The notes beneath the pieces are model-generated. The model saw only the letters and a program-made list of their open reading frames with translations, was not told the origin of the DNA and did no database searches. From the NCBI GenBank assembly GCA_031553505.1, contig JAVBLP010000003.1, forward strand, positions 1 through 64,000: 64,000 nt of DNA, given 5' to 3'. Numbering within the stretch: position 1 is the stretch's first letter; each line of letters starts with the position of its first letter. The position numbers and the translations under genes are program-made. Source of the DNA: JAVBLP01 sp031553505. GTDB taxonomy: Bacteria > Elusimicrobiota > Endomicrobiia > Endomicrobiales > Endomicrobiaceae. Shown here piece by piece: positions 7,797-17,549 of the stretch.

Positions 7797-10700
7797 ATGA
7801 AAAAAGTGTTTTGTTTTTTATGTGTTCAGGCATTTTTATTGTCTGCCGCAGCGCTTTCTTACGCGCAAAGCGTCAATGCCGGAAACTTTACGGATTTTAA
7901 CAATGCTGTTGCAAGCAGCGCAACGGCAACGATTAATCTTACGGGCGATATAACTGTGTCCGGAGATATTAATACCCAGGCGTCAAACGATTTGACTGTC
8001 GCAGGCAACGGCCATGGTATTAACGGTAATAATTATAATACATTTTTTAATGTCTCAAAAGACCAAAAACTTTTATTTTCTACCATAACCGCAAAAAATT
8101 TTGCGCGTTCATCATATTCTTCTTCCGGCCGCCTTGAAGGCGGCGTTATTTACAGCACCGGAAACGTAAATTTTTACAATGCCGCCTTTACAAGCAATAC
8201 GGCTATATCTTCAAACACTGCGGGTAACGCGTCTGTTGCGGGCGGAGTGCTTTTCAGTTCCGGAGGAAGCGTTAATGTTAACGGAGTTTTGCTAAGCGGA
8301 AACAATGCGTCAGCTTTCACCGAAGGCGGCGGATTTAATTCTTACGCTGCGGGCGGCGGAATATTTAATTATGACAGTAGCATTACTATTGACGGATCAG
8401 GATTTGAACATAATACGGCGGTTTCCATAAGCTCAGGCGGCGCGGCTTTAGCTTTAGGCGGAGCTGTTTATAATGAAACTTCATCAACTACTGTGTTTGC
8501 CCTCGCGGCGGCTTTTAGCAGTAATTCTGTTTACTCTTCCGGTTTTAGCGAAGCGACAGCTTTAGGCGGCGCTGTTTATAATTCAACGGGCGTAATAAAT
8601 TCGATAAATTCGGTTTTTCAGGATAATTCCGCAACGGCACAATCATCAGGAGGCCCTGCGTATGCGGCCGGCGGTTCAATATACAATAACAGTTTTAACG
8701 GTACGGGAATATCTACCGCAACAAAAAATTATTTTACGGGAAGCTTTGCTTATGCCGAAGCTTTAAGCAGCGCAACTGCTTTGGGAGGCGCGATATATAA
8801 CGGAGACGGCACATTTAATCTTTCGGGCTCATCCGTTACAAACAGCTATGCTGCGGCAAAATCAAGTGCGGTTATTGCAAACGCGCTGGGCGGCGCGGTA
8901 TATAATGCAGGCTCGATGACAGTATCCTTAGGGCATTTTGAAAATACATATGCTTCCGCTGCGGCATTAGGAGACGGAGCAGATGCTTATGCGCATGGCG
9001 GCGCAGTGTTTAATATAGGCGCTTTCAAAGTCGAAAGAGGCTCATTTACGGCAAATTTTGCAATTGCTTCTTCTGATAATCACTATGCTGAAGCTTTAGG
9101 CGGAGCTATATATACGGAAAGCGAGACAACTATATCAGGTGGAATATTTAACAGCAATTACTCTTCTGCTTCTGCATTGGGGCCAATAGGCTCCGCTACA
9201 GCATTGGGCGGCGCGGTGTACTCTTCAAGCGGCATTTATATAGATAATGGCATATTTGAAAACAATAAGATTTACGCAAACGCATTGCCATTAGCACTGG
9301 CATCAGGCGGCGCGGTAAATCTTTTGGGTTCCACGGATATTTCAACCGTAACCTTTACAAATAACTCTGCTTATGCTTTTTCACAGGAAGGGCTGGCTTT
9401 TGTAACGGGCGGCGCGGTTTCTAACCAAGGCAGGGAATTAGTAAATATATATTCATCAAGCTTTACAGGTAATTCATCTGTTGCCGCTACTGATTCCGGC
9501 ACTGCTCATTCTTACGGCGGCGCGGTTTACAATATGTTAATTATGAATATACATGACTCTGAATTCTCAAATAATTCCGCTTCATATGAAGGTACGGGCG
9601 ACGCTTTTGGCGGCGCGGTTTTTAATGAAGGCGTTATGACAATTTATAATTCAAAATTTATTAATAATTCAGCTTTAACTTCAGGCGGCGCGGTTTACAA
9701 TAATGATCTTTTGAATATTATTGCTGACGGAGGGCTTGTTGAATTTACAGGAAACACTGCAAACGGCATTTCCAACGCGATTTACAATAACGGAACATTA
9801 GGTATCAATTTTAATTCCGGCAGTGACGGATTGATAACCGTCAATGACGCCATTACAGGCAATGACACCGTGATAAATATTAACCAGACAGGTACTTGGG
9901 ACATGGTTTCAAGTCCTTCCGTCGTAAGCGGGAACGGGCTTTCAATTTCTGCGCCTACTGACGGCACGGTTACTTTCAATAATTCTGTTACGGGAAACAG
10001 TATCAATATATATAATTCCGGAACTTTGAAACTCGGTCTGTTTGAAGGCGTTGAAGATTCTGAAAATGAAGGCAGTTATATTACCGCACCTTCAAGGGGA
10101 TCTATAGGTACTATCTCCGACAGGCATAATTTTACCATCAATGACACAGCGGTTTTTGACATGGCAAATAGTATGGCGGATGATGTAGTATACGTAAATA
10201 ATTTTACGGTTAACGGCACGCCGTCTTTGAAAATGGACGTTGATTTGGCAAATATGCAGTGGGATAAGATAGACACTTCAGGCAGTGCTTCCGGATCCGG
10301 TACCATAAATTTAAATAAAATAAGAATTTTATCTGATTTTTCGGGCGGAACTATATCTTCCGATATCGGTATTTTTGTAAATGCCCCGTCATCCGGCTAT
10401 TTTGCTGGAACGGATTTTTATACATACGGTATTGACGGCAATTCGAAATACCATATAACGGAAGGCTCAAATTATTCAAGCATAAATATTCTTTTTACCG
10501 GAACAGTCGCGGATATATTTCAGGATGCGATATTACAGCCTGGCAGCAGGTCTATAATTCTTGCAAGCACTTATACTTTAAGCGCCGGTTTTGACAACAA
10601 TGTCGCTTCCGGGACTTTGACTGTCGAAGGCGATAATACCGAAGTGGCAATAGACGGCAATGGCATATCCAATATCTTTGCCGTAAGTTCTGACGCAGGG

Positions 10701-13700
10701 TTGGATTTGAGCAATATTATTGTTGTGGGCGCGCAATCCGCGCAGGGCGGCGTTATATATAATGAAGGAAACGTTATTTTAAACGGGATAACATTTACCG
10801 GCAATATCGCGGGGTCCAGTTTAACAACCGCTAATACGGGGCTTGGCGGCGCAATTTTTAACGCAAGTTCTGTTAGCGTAAACTCATCTTATTTTGAAGG
10901 CAACTCAGTGATTGCAAGCTCGAATGCGTTTGCCGGATCAATATACAATACTCCTTCTGGATTTGCTGAAATTGCTGCTTCATCGTTTACAGGTAATTCA
11001 GCTGTTTCTTCAAAATATGATATAGATGACGCAAATGATGTTTTTATGTCTGTTGCAGGCGGATCTTTATATAATTCGGGAGAAATGAATGTTAGAAATT
11101 CTTACTTCTCGGGTAATATTTCTTCAATAACAGTTTCCGTTTCATCAGTTGCCGTTAACAATATGAAAGTTTCAGCTTTTGTTTTTGGCGGCGCTGTCTA
11201 TAATGAATCAGTTTTAGATATTGATAATACGTCTTTTTCCAATAATCTGGCTATTGTTCGTTCCGAAGGTAAAAACACCGATGCTTTTGCTTTCGGCGGA
11301 GCCGTTTATAATTCTTCAGTTGCCAATATAAGCAATTCGAAATTTATAAATAATTATGCAACAGCTACAATTTCAGTCCAAAATTCATCCGCGAGCGCTT
11401 TAGGCGGCGCGGTGTATACAGCATCCGGCGCGGTAACAAATATTACAAATTCAGTTTTTGAAAATAATAAAGCTATTGCATATTCCGACCAGGCTTCCGG
11501 GCTGGCTTACGCATACGGCGGAGCTGTTTACAATGCAGGCGTTACAAATATTTATAATTCTACGTTCAAAAACAATACGGCTCACAATGTAAGTTTAAAT
11601 GGAGTTGCACTGGGCGGGGCGATTTTTAATGCTTCCGGCGCTACATTGAATATTATTGCCGATGGAAAGAATGTGGAATTTAGCGGTAACTATGAAAACA
11701 GCCGAACAAATGCCATATATAATGAGGATGTAAGTTCCGTTATAAATTTAAACGCCGTTTCCGGAAGTGAAATTATTATGGGCGACGCAATATATGCGAC
11801 AACCGGATTAGGAGGTACGGTAAACATCAATCAGACTGGTACTTGGGATAATACAGCATCGCCTGATGTTCCAAATGGAAATAATCTGCCCGTGTCCGCT
11901 CCTACGGACGGAACGATAACGCTGAATAATTATATACGCAACAATGACATACATCTTTACAACGGTACTCTTTACGTAGGTAAAAGCGGTTCTATCGGAT
12001 CTGATTCAAACAGAAGCGATTTTACGATGTATAACGCTTCGGTGTTAGATTTGATGAACGGTTCAGCAGGAGATACGGTATATGTTAAAAACTTTACCGT
12101 AGAAAGTAACTCCGTATTGAAAATTGAAGTTGATTTGGCGGGCTCAAAGTGGGATAAAATCAATGTTTCAAGCGAAACGCTTGGAAGCGGCACCCTAGAT
12201 ATATCAAGCATGAAGATTTTGTCGGATTTTACCGCGGGAGTTTCAAAAGATGTAAATATTTTTGTTAATCCTTCAACTGTTGATTATTTCCAAAACCCTG
12301 ATTTTTATATCTACAGATACAGGACTGATGTCAGCAGCAGCATATACCACATAACACAGACAAATGATCTTGGCACCTTGAGCATAGTTCTTGAAGGATA
12401 TGATAATGATACCTTTCAAAACGCTATAACTACAACGGTAGCGACAAGAGTAGTACAGCTTGAAAGCGATTATTACACGCCGAGTGCGTTTAACCCTGTT
12501 GTTTCTGCAGGCAGCTTGACGGTAAGAGGCGGCGATTCAAAAGGAAACGCCGTTACCATTGATGGCGCGCAGTATACCAATATTTTTGTAGTACAGGATG
12601 ACACCGTAAACCTTATGTTGTCAAACGTAATAATTAAAAACGGCACTGCTGCAGAAGGCGGAGCGATTTATAACGCGGGTTATACCGAGGCCGCAAAGAT
12701 GACTTTTTACAATAATATCGCGGCATCTTCTTCAGGCGTTTCCATGGGCGGAGCTGTGTATAATTCGGATACTTTTATAGCAAACGGCGTATCATTTACA
12801 AGCAATACTGCAAAATCAACATTTACTTATGTATACGGCGGAGCGCTTTACAATACAAGCAGTGCTACTATATATAATTCATCATTTATCGGAAATACTG
12901 TTTCAGGAAGCACAGATTCCGCAGGAGGCGCAATATTTAACAGCGGATTATTAAATATTGTGGCGCAAGGAGGCAATGCGGCGTTTAGCGGTAATAAAGC
13001 AAACGGAGTTTCTAATTCTATTCACAGCTATAACGGCGCTGTTACAAACCTTAATGCTGCTTTAGGCTATTACATTACAATCGGCGATAATTTAACTTCC
13101 GAAGGCGATAACAATCTTATCAACATTAATAAGGCGATTGACATTGATACGGGTACATTAAACGCGTTTGCTTTGGTTGCCGCGCCTACAAGCGGTACCG
13201 TGATTTTGAATGCGGATATGACAAAATTCGGCAATATTAATTCCGCCGCCGGAAATACTGTAAACTTATATAACGGCACGCTTAAATTGAGCGCTGACGC
13301 TGTATTTTTTAGCGATGTTAACTTTTCAATGTTTGCCGGTTCTACTTTTGACATGATGAACGGTAAAATCGACAATATTGCCGTTAAAGACATCAACCTG
13401 CCGGATTCAGGTGCGGCTTATGTGAATATGGACGTTGATTTGCGTAACAGTGCGGCGGATTCGTTTATAGGAACGCATCTTGACGACAATAACGGAACGC
13501 TTGTAATTAAAAATATGAATATCTGGAAAGATGTAAGCAACCTGGATAATTATGTAAGCATATTGATAGCAGATGACCAAAACTTAAAAGACGCGCTTGT
13601 TCTTGACAGTTCTCTCTACAAAGTTACAGGGCCTATATTCATATATGACGTGAACTATAATGACGGCGTTTTGGGCTTTGCTTACGGTTCCGATTATAAC

Positions 13701-14585
13701 CCTTCAATATTTATAGCACCGATATCAATGCAGATAGGCGGTTATTTGGGACAGCTTAATAATTACAGCCAGGCGTTTGAGATGGTTTATGATAATGTAA
13801 ATGACAAGGGCAGAAAAGGTTTATGGGTAAAACCTTATGTTTACGACGAAGACGTTTCGCTTAACAGTAAACTTAAGGTTTCAAATTTTGCATATGGCGC
13901 GTTTTTCGGTTATGATACCGAGAAATCGGATATCGGCGGAAATTTTGACGGAAATTTCTCAATTTACGGCGGTATTAATAACTCGCAGCAGAAATACGAA
14001 GGATCTGAAATAAACCAGGATGGAGGCGTATTCGGGGTAACAGCGGCGATATATAAAGAAAGATTTTTTAGCGCTTTGACTGTTAACGTTGGAATCATCA
14101 GCGAGCATGGAATAAATGCAAACGGCGGCAAAGATGATTTTATGATGTACACAAAAGGCATTGCGTCTAAAACCGGTTATAATTTCAGGTTAAATTACGA
14201 TGACACAATCAGGCTGCAGCCTACGATTAATTTTTCCGTATCTTCAATAGACATGGATGCGTATACCAACGGCAACGGCGTAAAAATAATTTCTGACGGT
14301 ATGACTCCTGTTACCGTCGAGCCGGCTGTGGCGCTCGTAGCAGATATGAAAAATAACCTTTTGGGATTTATAAACGTAAACTTTGTCTGGAATGTTAACG
14401 ATGAAGCGGTGTTTACGGCTGATGACGTAACTCTTCCTAAAATGGTCATAGACCCGTATGTACAGTACGGAATAGGCGTTAATAAAATTTTAAGCGATAA
14501 GTTCAGCACCCGAGCGGAAATTTTCGGCAGGAGCATGGGAAGAAGCGGCGTTGGCGGACAATTGAGCATAAACTGGACTTTTTAA
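7797..14585 (+). CDS. Giant Pmp-like autotransporter / polymorphic outer membrane protein
   Basis: A 2262-residue secreted protein. A signal peptide (residues 1-23, LSYA-QS) leads into a passenger made of about 28 GGA[VI][YF]N-type repeats alternating with FxxN motifs (FTSNTA, FENNKI). This pair of motifs is the hallmark of chlamydial Pmp proteins, whose passenger is a beta-helix. The passenger falls into three related modules starting near residues 25, 899 and 1532. Each opens with a capping segment (TVAGNGHGINGNN, TVEGDNTEVAIDG, TVRGGDSKGNAVTIDG) and closes with a TWD...APTDGT-like block. The number of repeats falls from 16 to 9 to 4. From about 1980 the sequence changes to an autotransporter barrel ending LSINWTF, with the terminal Phe used for outer-membrane insertion. 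GGAG lies ahead of the ATG. It is probably an adhesin or surface antigen; its partner is unknown. Confidence 0.85.
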   Translation: MKKVFCFLCVQAFLLSAAALSYAQSVNAGNFTDFNNAVASSATATINLTGDITVSGDINTQASNDLTVAGNGHGINGNNYNTFFNVSKDQKLLFSTITAKNFARSSYSSSGRLEGGVIYSTGNVNFYNAAFTSNTAISSNTAGNASVAGGVLFSSGGSVNVNGVLLSGNNASAFTEGGGFNSYAAGGGIFNYDSSITIDGSGFEHNTAVSISSGGAALALGGAVYNETSSTTVFALAAAFSSNSVYSSGFSEATALGGAVYNSTGVINSINSVFQDNSATAQSSGGPAYAAGGSIYNNSFNGTGISTATKNYFTGSFAYAEALSSATALGGAIYNGDGTFNLSGSSVTNSYAAAKSSAVIANALGGAVYNAGSMTVSLGHFENTYASAAALGDGADAYAHGGAVFNIGAFKVERGSFTANFAIASSDNHYAEALGGAIYTESETTISGGIFNSNYSSASALGPIGSATALGGAVYSSSGIYIDNGIFENNKIYANALPLALASGGAVNLLGSTDISTVTFTNNSAYAFSQEGLAFVTGGAVSNQGRELVNIYSSSFTGNSSVAATDSGTAHSYGGAVYNMLIMNIHDSEFSNNSASYEGTGDAFGGAVFNEGVMTIYNSKFINNSALTSGGAVYNNDLLNIIADGGLVEFTGNTANGISNAIYNNGTLGINFNSGSDGLITVNDAITGNDTVININQTGTWDMVSSPSVVSGNGLSISAPTDGTVTFNNSVTGNSINIYNSGTLKLGLFEGVEDSENEGSYITAPSRGSIGTISDRHNFTINDTAVFDMANSMADDVVYVNNFTVNGTPSLKMDVDLANMQWDKIDTSGSASGSGTINLNKIRILSDFSGGTISSDIGIFVNAPSSGYFAGTDFYTYGIDGNSKYHITEGSNYSSINILFTGTVADIFQDAILQPGSRSIILASTYTLSAGFDNNVASGTLTVEGDNTEVAIDGNGISNIFAVSSDAGLDLSNIIVVGAQSAQGGVIYNEGNVILNGITFTGNIAGSSLTTANTGLGGAIFNASSVSVNSSYFEGNSVIASSNAFAGSIYNTPSGFAEIAASSFTGNSAVSSKYDIDDANDVFMSVAGGSLYNSGEMNVRNSYFSGNISSITVSVSSVAVNNMKVSAFVFGGAVYNESVLDIDNTSFSNNLAIVRSEGKNTDAFAFGGAVYNSSVANISNSKFINNYATATISVQNSSASALGGAVYTASGAVTNITNSVFENNKAIAYSDQASGLAYAYGGAVYNAGVTNIYNSTFKNNTAHNVSLNGVALGGAIFNASGATLNIIADGKNVEFSGNYENSRTNAIYNEDVSSVINLNAVSGSEIIMGDAIYATTGLGGTVNINQTGTWDNTASPDVPNGNNLPVSAPTDGTITLNNYIRNNDIHLYNGTLYVGKSGSIGSDSNRSDFTMYNASVLDLMNGSAGDTVYVKNFTVESNSVLKIEVDLAGSKWDKINVSSETLGSGTLDISSMKILSDFTAGVSKDVNIFVNPSTVDYFQNPDFYIYRYRTDVSSSIYHITQTNDLGTLSIVLEGYDNDTFQNAITTTVATRVVQLESDYYTPSAFNPVVSAGSLTVRGGDSKGNAVTIDGAQYTNIFVVQDDTVNLMLSNVIIKNGTAAEGGAIYNAGYTEAAKMTFYNNIAASSSGVSMGGAVYNSDTFIANGVSFTSNTAKSTFTYVYGGALYNTSSATIYNSSFIGNTVSGSTDSAGGAIFNSGLLNIVAQGGNAAFSGNKANGVSNSIHSYNGAVTNLNAALGYYITIGDNLTSEGDNNLININKAIDIDTGTLNAFALVAAPTSGTVILNADMTKFGNINSAAGNTVNLYNGTLKLSADAVFFSDVNFSMFAGSTFDMMNGKIDNIAVKDINLPDSGAAYVNMDVDLRNSAADSFIGTHLDDNNGTLVIKNMNIWKDVSNLDNYVSILIADDQNLKDALVLDSSLYKVTGPIFIYDVNYNDGVLGFAYGSDYNPSIFIAPISMQIGGYLGQLNNYSQAFEMVYDNVNDKGRKGLWVKPYVYDEDVSLNSKLKVSNFAYGAFFGYDTEKSDIGGNFDGNFSIYGGINNSQQKYEGSEINQDGGVFGVTAAIYKERFFSALTVNVGIISEHGINANGGKDDFMMYTKGIASKTGYNFRLNYDDTIRLQPTINFSVSSIDMDAYTNGNGVKIISDGMTPVTVEPAVALVADMKNNLLGFINVNFVWNVNDEAVFTADDVTLPKMVIDPYVQYGIGVNKILSDKFSTRAEIFGRSMGRSGVGGQLSINWTF

Positions 14586-14594
14586 GGGGCTAAA

Positions 14595-15290
14595 ATGAGA
14601 AAGGTTAAAATTGTAAAAAATTATTTAAAGCACGCGGAAGGTTCATGCATGTTTTCGATGGGAGAAACTAAAGTTTTATGCGTTGCTTCCGTTGATGAGA
14701 AGGTTCCTTCTTTTGTTGAAAATAAAGGCGACACATACGGCTGGGTTACGGCGGAATATGCGATGCTTCCGCGTTCGTGCAACCAAAGGGCTTCCCGCAA
14801 GAGGCTTTCTGACGGGGGCAGGGCGCAGGAAATTTCCCGCCTTATCGGCAGGGCTTTAAGGGCTTCCGTGGATTTGTCAAAACTCGGTAAAAGAACCATA
14901 ACTATAGACTGTGACGTTATAAGAGCGGACGGAGGGACAAGGACCGCATCGATTAACGGCGGTTTTGTGGCTCTGGCGCTTGCGTTAAAAAAACTCAAAA
15001 AAGATAAATTGATAAAAGAAATTCCTCTCAAGGATTTTGTCGGAGCGGTAAGCGTTGGCATATATGATAACGGCAAAAAGATTTTGGATTTGTCCGCAAA
15101 AGAAGATAATGTTGCGGATGTAGATATGAATATAGTGATGACGGCGGGCGGGCAGTTTATTGAAGTTCAGGGAACTGCGGAAGGCGAAACTTATTCAAGA
15201 AAAGAGCTGAACGAACTTTTGGATTTAGCGCAAAAAGGTATAAAACAGATAACAGCATCGCAAAAAAAAGCTCTCGGGGCTCTTAAATGA
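14595..15290 (+). CDS. rph: Ribonuclease PH
   Basis: The 231-residue product is RNase PH, the phosphorolytic 3'-5' exonuclease that trims tRNA 3' ends. Seen are AEGSCMFSMGETKVLC, GWVTAEYAMLPRSCNQR, SRLIGRALRASVDL, TITIDCDVIRADGGTRTASI and VADVDMNIVMTAGGQFIEVQGTAEG, which cover the phosphate site and the catalytic Asp region. The start is odd. The family normally begins M-R-x-D-G-R about ten residues further out, but here MRKVKIVKNY begins right at the following strand, and the preceding gene stops nine bases upstream, so there is no room for the missing part. AAGGGG five bases ahead of the ATG supports this start. The end overlaps rdgB by four bases (ATGA). Confidence 0.93.
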   Translation: MRKVKIVKNYLKHAEGSCMFSMGETKVLCVASVDEKVPSFVENKGDTYGWVTAEYAMLPRSCNQRASRKRLSDGGRAQEISRLIGRALRASVDLSKLGKRTITIDCDVIRADGGTRTASINGGFVALALALKKLKKDKLIKEIPLKDFVGAVSVGIYDNGKKILDLSAKEDNVADVDMNIVMTAGGQFIEVQGTAEGETYSRKELNELLDLAQKGIKQITASQKKALGALK

Positions 15291-15892
15291 TAGATGAGAT
15301 TATTATTGCAACCGGAAATAAGCACAAAGTTGAAGAAATAAAAGAAATATTAAAAGATTCAAGCATCAAGATAATTCCAATGACTTCTTTCAAATCTTAC
15401 CCGGAAACGATTGAAGACGGAAAGACGCTTGAAGAGAATGCATCAAAAAAGGCAAGGGAAGCGGCTTTATTTTTCAATAAGTGGGCATTAGCCGATGACA
15501 CTGGGCTCGAAGTAGCCTACTTAAACGGGGAGCCCGGCGTTTATTCAGCAAGATTTGCAGGAGAAGATTGCAGCTATGAGGATAATAATAAAAAGCTTTT
15601 ATCATTGCTGGACGGTGTTCCCGCAGCGAAAAGAAGCGCTCGTTTCAGATGCGTTATTGCGATTTCAAGCCCTAAAGGCAAAATTCTTTTGGCAGATGGC
15701 GAAATATATGGTATAATAAGCAAAAGTTTGGCAGGGGATAAAGGATTCGGGTACGACCCGATTTTTTTTGTGCCTGAAGAAAATAAAACATTTGCCGAAC
15801 TTAACCCAAGCGTTAAAAATGCAATAAGCCACAGGGCGAAAGCTCTACAAAAAGCTAAAGACATAATAGAAAAGCTTTCTTTGAAAAAATGA
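15287..15892 (+). CDS. rdgB: XTP/dITP pyrophosphatase (RdgB/HAM1 family)
   Basis: A 201-residue house-cleaning enzyme that hydrolyses non-canonical purine triphosphates such as dITP and XTP to monophosphates, keeping them out of DNA and RNA. The family signatures are all visible: IIATGNKHKVEEIKEIL at the start, the ADDTGLEVAYLNGEPGVYSARFAGE metal-binding stretch, KGFGYDPIFFVPEENKTFAEL and KNAISHRAKAL. The start codon overlaps the rph stop as ATGA, implying translational coupling, and tRNA-Pro begins four bases after its stop, so rph, rdgB and the tRNA are probably one transcript. Confidence 0.95.
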   Translation: MIDEIIIATGNKHKVEEIKEILKDSSIKIIPMTSFKSYPETIEDGKTLEENASKKAREAALFFNKWALADDTGLEVAYLNGEPGVYSARFAGEDCSYEDNNKKLLSLLDGVPAAKRSARFRCVIAISSPKGKILLADGEIYGIISKSLAGDKGFGYDPIFFVPEENKTFAELNPSVKNAISHRAKALQKAKDIIEKLSLKK

Positions 15893-15896
15893 CAAC

Positions 15897-15973
15897 CGGG
15901 GAGTAGCGTAATTGGCTATCGCGCCTGCTTTGGGAGCAGGAGGCTGCAGGTTCAAGTCCTGTCTCCCCGACCA
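15897..15973 (+). tRNA. tRNA-Pro (anticodon TGG), integration site of the element
   Basis: A full cloverleaf can be drawn: acceptor CGGGGAG pairing with CTCCCCG, D arm closed by GCG/CGC, anticodon stem CCTGC/GCAGG around loop TTTGGGA (anticodon TGG, reading CCA), T arm GCAGG-TTCAAGT-CCTGT, discriminator A and an encoded CCA. The CCA lies just outside the 16-base repeat shared with the far border of the element. It is therefore supplied by the inserted DNA: the empty site would read ...CCCCGA followed by AATATT, with no encoded CCA. Confidence 0.96.
15955..15970 (+). repeat. attL (16-base repeat in the tRNA-Pro 3' end)
   Basis: AGTCCTGTCTCCCCGA covers the T-arm 3' strand, the acceptor 3' strand and the discriminator base. 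An identical copy closes the element at 38347-38362. Confidence 0.9.
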
Positions 15974-15981
15974 TTATATAG

Positions 15982-16018
15982 AAACACTGAAAATGTATAT
16001 TTTTCAGTGTTTTTTTAT
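15982..16018 (+). terminator. Terminator after tRNA-Pro
   Basis: A perfect 12-base-pair stem (AAACACTGAAAA / TTTTCAGTGTTT) with a 7-base loop and a T-rich tail. It lies inside the element and stops tRNA operon transcription from running antisense into the integrase. The tRNA's original terminator now appears to be the hairpin beyond attR. Confidence 0.88.
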
Positions 16019-16089
16019 TTTACAGTCGATGATTATGCTTTGTTTCTTTTGGTTGCTTTTGGCTTTTTTGGGGTCTTTTTAGGTTAGTG

Positions 16090-16111
16090 AGACTAAAATG
16101 TGACTAAAAGT
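16090..16111 (+). repeat. Paired 11-base repeats near attL (candidate integrase arm sites)
   Basis: AGACTAAAATG and TGACTAAAAGT stand head to tail, overlapping the integrase stop codon. Three copies of the same 11-base unit stand next to attR. Two such clusters flanking the core sites fit arm-type or excisionase binding sites. Confidence 0.55.
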
Positions 16112-17114
16112 TCAGGTTATCTACACTGTTTTTTAGATGCTCTTCGCTTAGGTGGGCATATATCATTGTAGTTTCTATTTTGCTGTGTCCTAACAGTTTG
16201 CTTACGGTATAGAGACTTACGCCGCTTATTACCAAATAGCTGGCGAAAGTGTGTCGGAGTGTGTGGAAACTTACACTTTTTAGATTAGCTCGCTTGAATA
16301 GTTTTCGAAATGCTACAAAGAGCGTGTTCATTGATTGATCGTGGTTTATAAGATAATCTGTTTCTTCTACAGTTTCTGGGCGTAATTTTAAGAGATATTC
16401 TTTTAATGTAGGATGTATTGGTATGGAGCGAAATTCGTAGTCTTTGGGCGTCCAATTATGTTTAGGGGATACTCTTATATCGTTTTTGATAAAATCCACA
16501 TCTTGCCATTGCAAGTTAAATATTTCTCCTATGCGAAATCCGGTGTAGAGCGCTATCATTATCATATCTTTATATTTGCCGCTTGCGACGTTAAGCAGGG
16601 TTTCAGTTTCTTCTTTGCTTAAATATCGAGGCGGTTTTTTTGCTAGTTTTATTGGTTTTACGTGTTCGGCAGGGCTTTCTTTTAGATATTTCCACTTTAC
16701 TGCTATGTTAAACATCGCTTTGATTGATTCCAATTCGCGATTAACCGATACGGGCTGTATTTCTCTTACTCTTTGAGTTTTGTAATTTTCTATATCTTGG
16801 GGTGTTATATCTTTTAGATTGTGTTTCTTGATAAAGTTTAAAATGTTGTTTTTTGTATAGCCGTCTTTCCTGTATGTGGCGGGGCGTTTATTTGTATGGG
16901 CATAATTCAGATATTCGTTCAGAAATGCCACAAGTGAGATGTCTGAAACTTTATTTTTGTCATTGCTGCGTTGTTTATGCAGAAACTCTATTTGTAGGTT
17001 TTCTGCTTCTCTGCGGCTAATAAAAGCATCTCCTATAGTTTTACGTTTCTGAACGCCATTTTCACGGTAACGAAACGTCCAGTAGTTTCCCTGCTTTTCT
17101 AATTTTGAAGCCAT
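16104..17114 (-). CDS. int: Tyrosine recombinase / site-specific integrase
   Basis: A 336-residue phage-type integrase that would cut and rejoin the tRNA-Pro att sites. The N-terminal part (1-55) has the small arm-binding strands (YWTFRYRENGVQKRKTIG), residues about 60-150 the SAM-like core-binding helices, and residues 160-336 the catalytic domain. The active site is complete: Arg194 in LYTGFRIGEIFNLQW, His284 and Arg287 in SFHTLRHTFASYL, His310 in LLGHSKIETT and the nucleophile Tyr319 in MIYAHLS. AAAGGAG lies ahead of the ATG. Its 3' end faces the tRNA. The excisionase-like HTH gene lies 21 bases upstream, so int is probably the last gene of the integration module. Confidence 0.96.
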   Translation of the reverse strand: MASKLEKQGNYWTFRYRENGVQKRKTIGDAFISRREAENLQIEFLHKQRSNDKNKVSDISLVAFLNEYLNYAHTNKRPATYRKDGYTKNNILNFIKKHNLKDITPQDIENYKTQRVREIQPVSVNRELESIKAMFNIAVKWKYLKESPAEHVKPIKLAKKPPRYLSKEETETLLNVASGKYKDMIMIALYTGFRIGEIFNLQWQDVDFIKNDIRVSPKHNWTPKDYEFRSIPIHPTLKEYLLKLRPETVEETDYLINHDQSMNTLFVAFRKLFKRANLKSVSFHTLRHTFASYLVISGVSLYTVSKLLGHSKIETTMIYAHLSEEHLKNSVDNLNF

Positions 17115-17135
17115 TGTTTTTTCTCCTTTTTTGAT

Positions 17136-17549
17136 CTAGTCCCTGCGTTTTGAAATCCATGCGTCAACCTCTTTGGGACAAAAATAGTATTTTTTCCCGA
17201 TGCGTCTGTATGGGATTTCATTACACTTGCCACCCATATACTTTGCTTGACAATACCTGCTAATCAGCCACGGACTTACGCCTAAATGCTTTGCAATCTC
17301 TTCTCTCGTCATAAATTCATCTTTTGCGGTCGTGTTTTGATCCTCAGTTGTTTTATCTTCCTTTTCTTTTATGTATTTAGCGACAGCCTTTTCCGCTGCT
17401 TGTTCTGCCGCCCGTTCAATAATCGCTTGCAATTCATCATCAGTCTCAGGCATTTTCATCTTGTTATTAGGGCATATGAGTTCCGTCCCATCGGATGCCT
17501 GGGCTTTTAGTTCTGCCGGAGATGATGATTTGCGAATCTTATCTTCCAA
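17136..17549 (-). CDS. Excisionase-like helix-turn-helix protein
   Basis: A 137-residue protein with a low-complexity, charged N-terminal half (KEKEDKTTEDQNTTAKDE) and a C-terminal DNA-binding domain. EFMTREEIAKHLGVSPWLIS is a MerR/HTH_17-type helix-turn-helix and KKYYFCPKEVDAWIS the wing and last helix. This layout is typical of excisionases and DNA-binding directionality factors next to tyrosine integrases. It lies directly upstream of int and overlaps the 3' end of the replication-like gene by 11 bases. The long disordered N-terminus is more than a minimal Xis needs, so a wider regulatory role is possible. Confidence 0.72.
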   Translation of the reverse strand: MEDKIRKSSSPAELKAQASDGTELICPNNKMKMPETDDELQAIIERAAEQAAEKAVAKYIKEKEDKTTEDQNTTAKDEFMTREEIAKHLGVSPWLISRYCQAKYMGGKCNEIPYRRIGKKYYFCPKEVDAWISKRRD

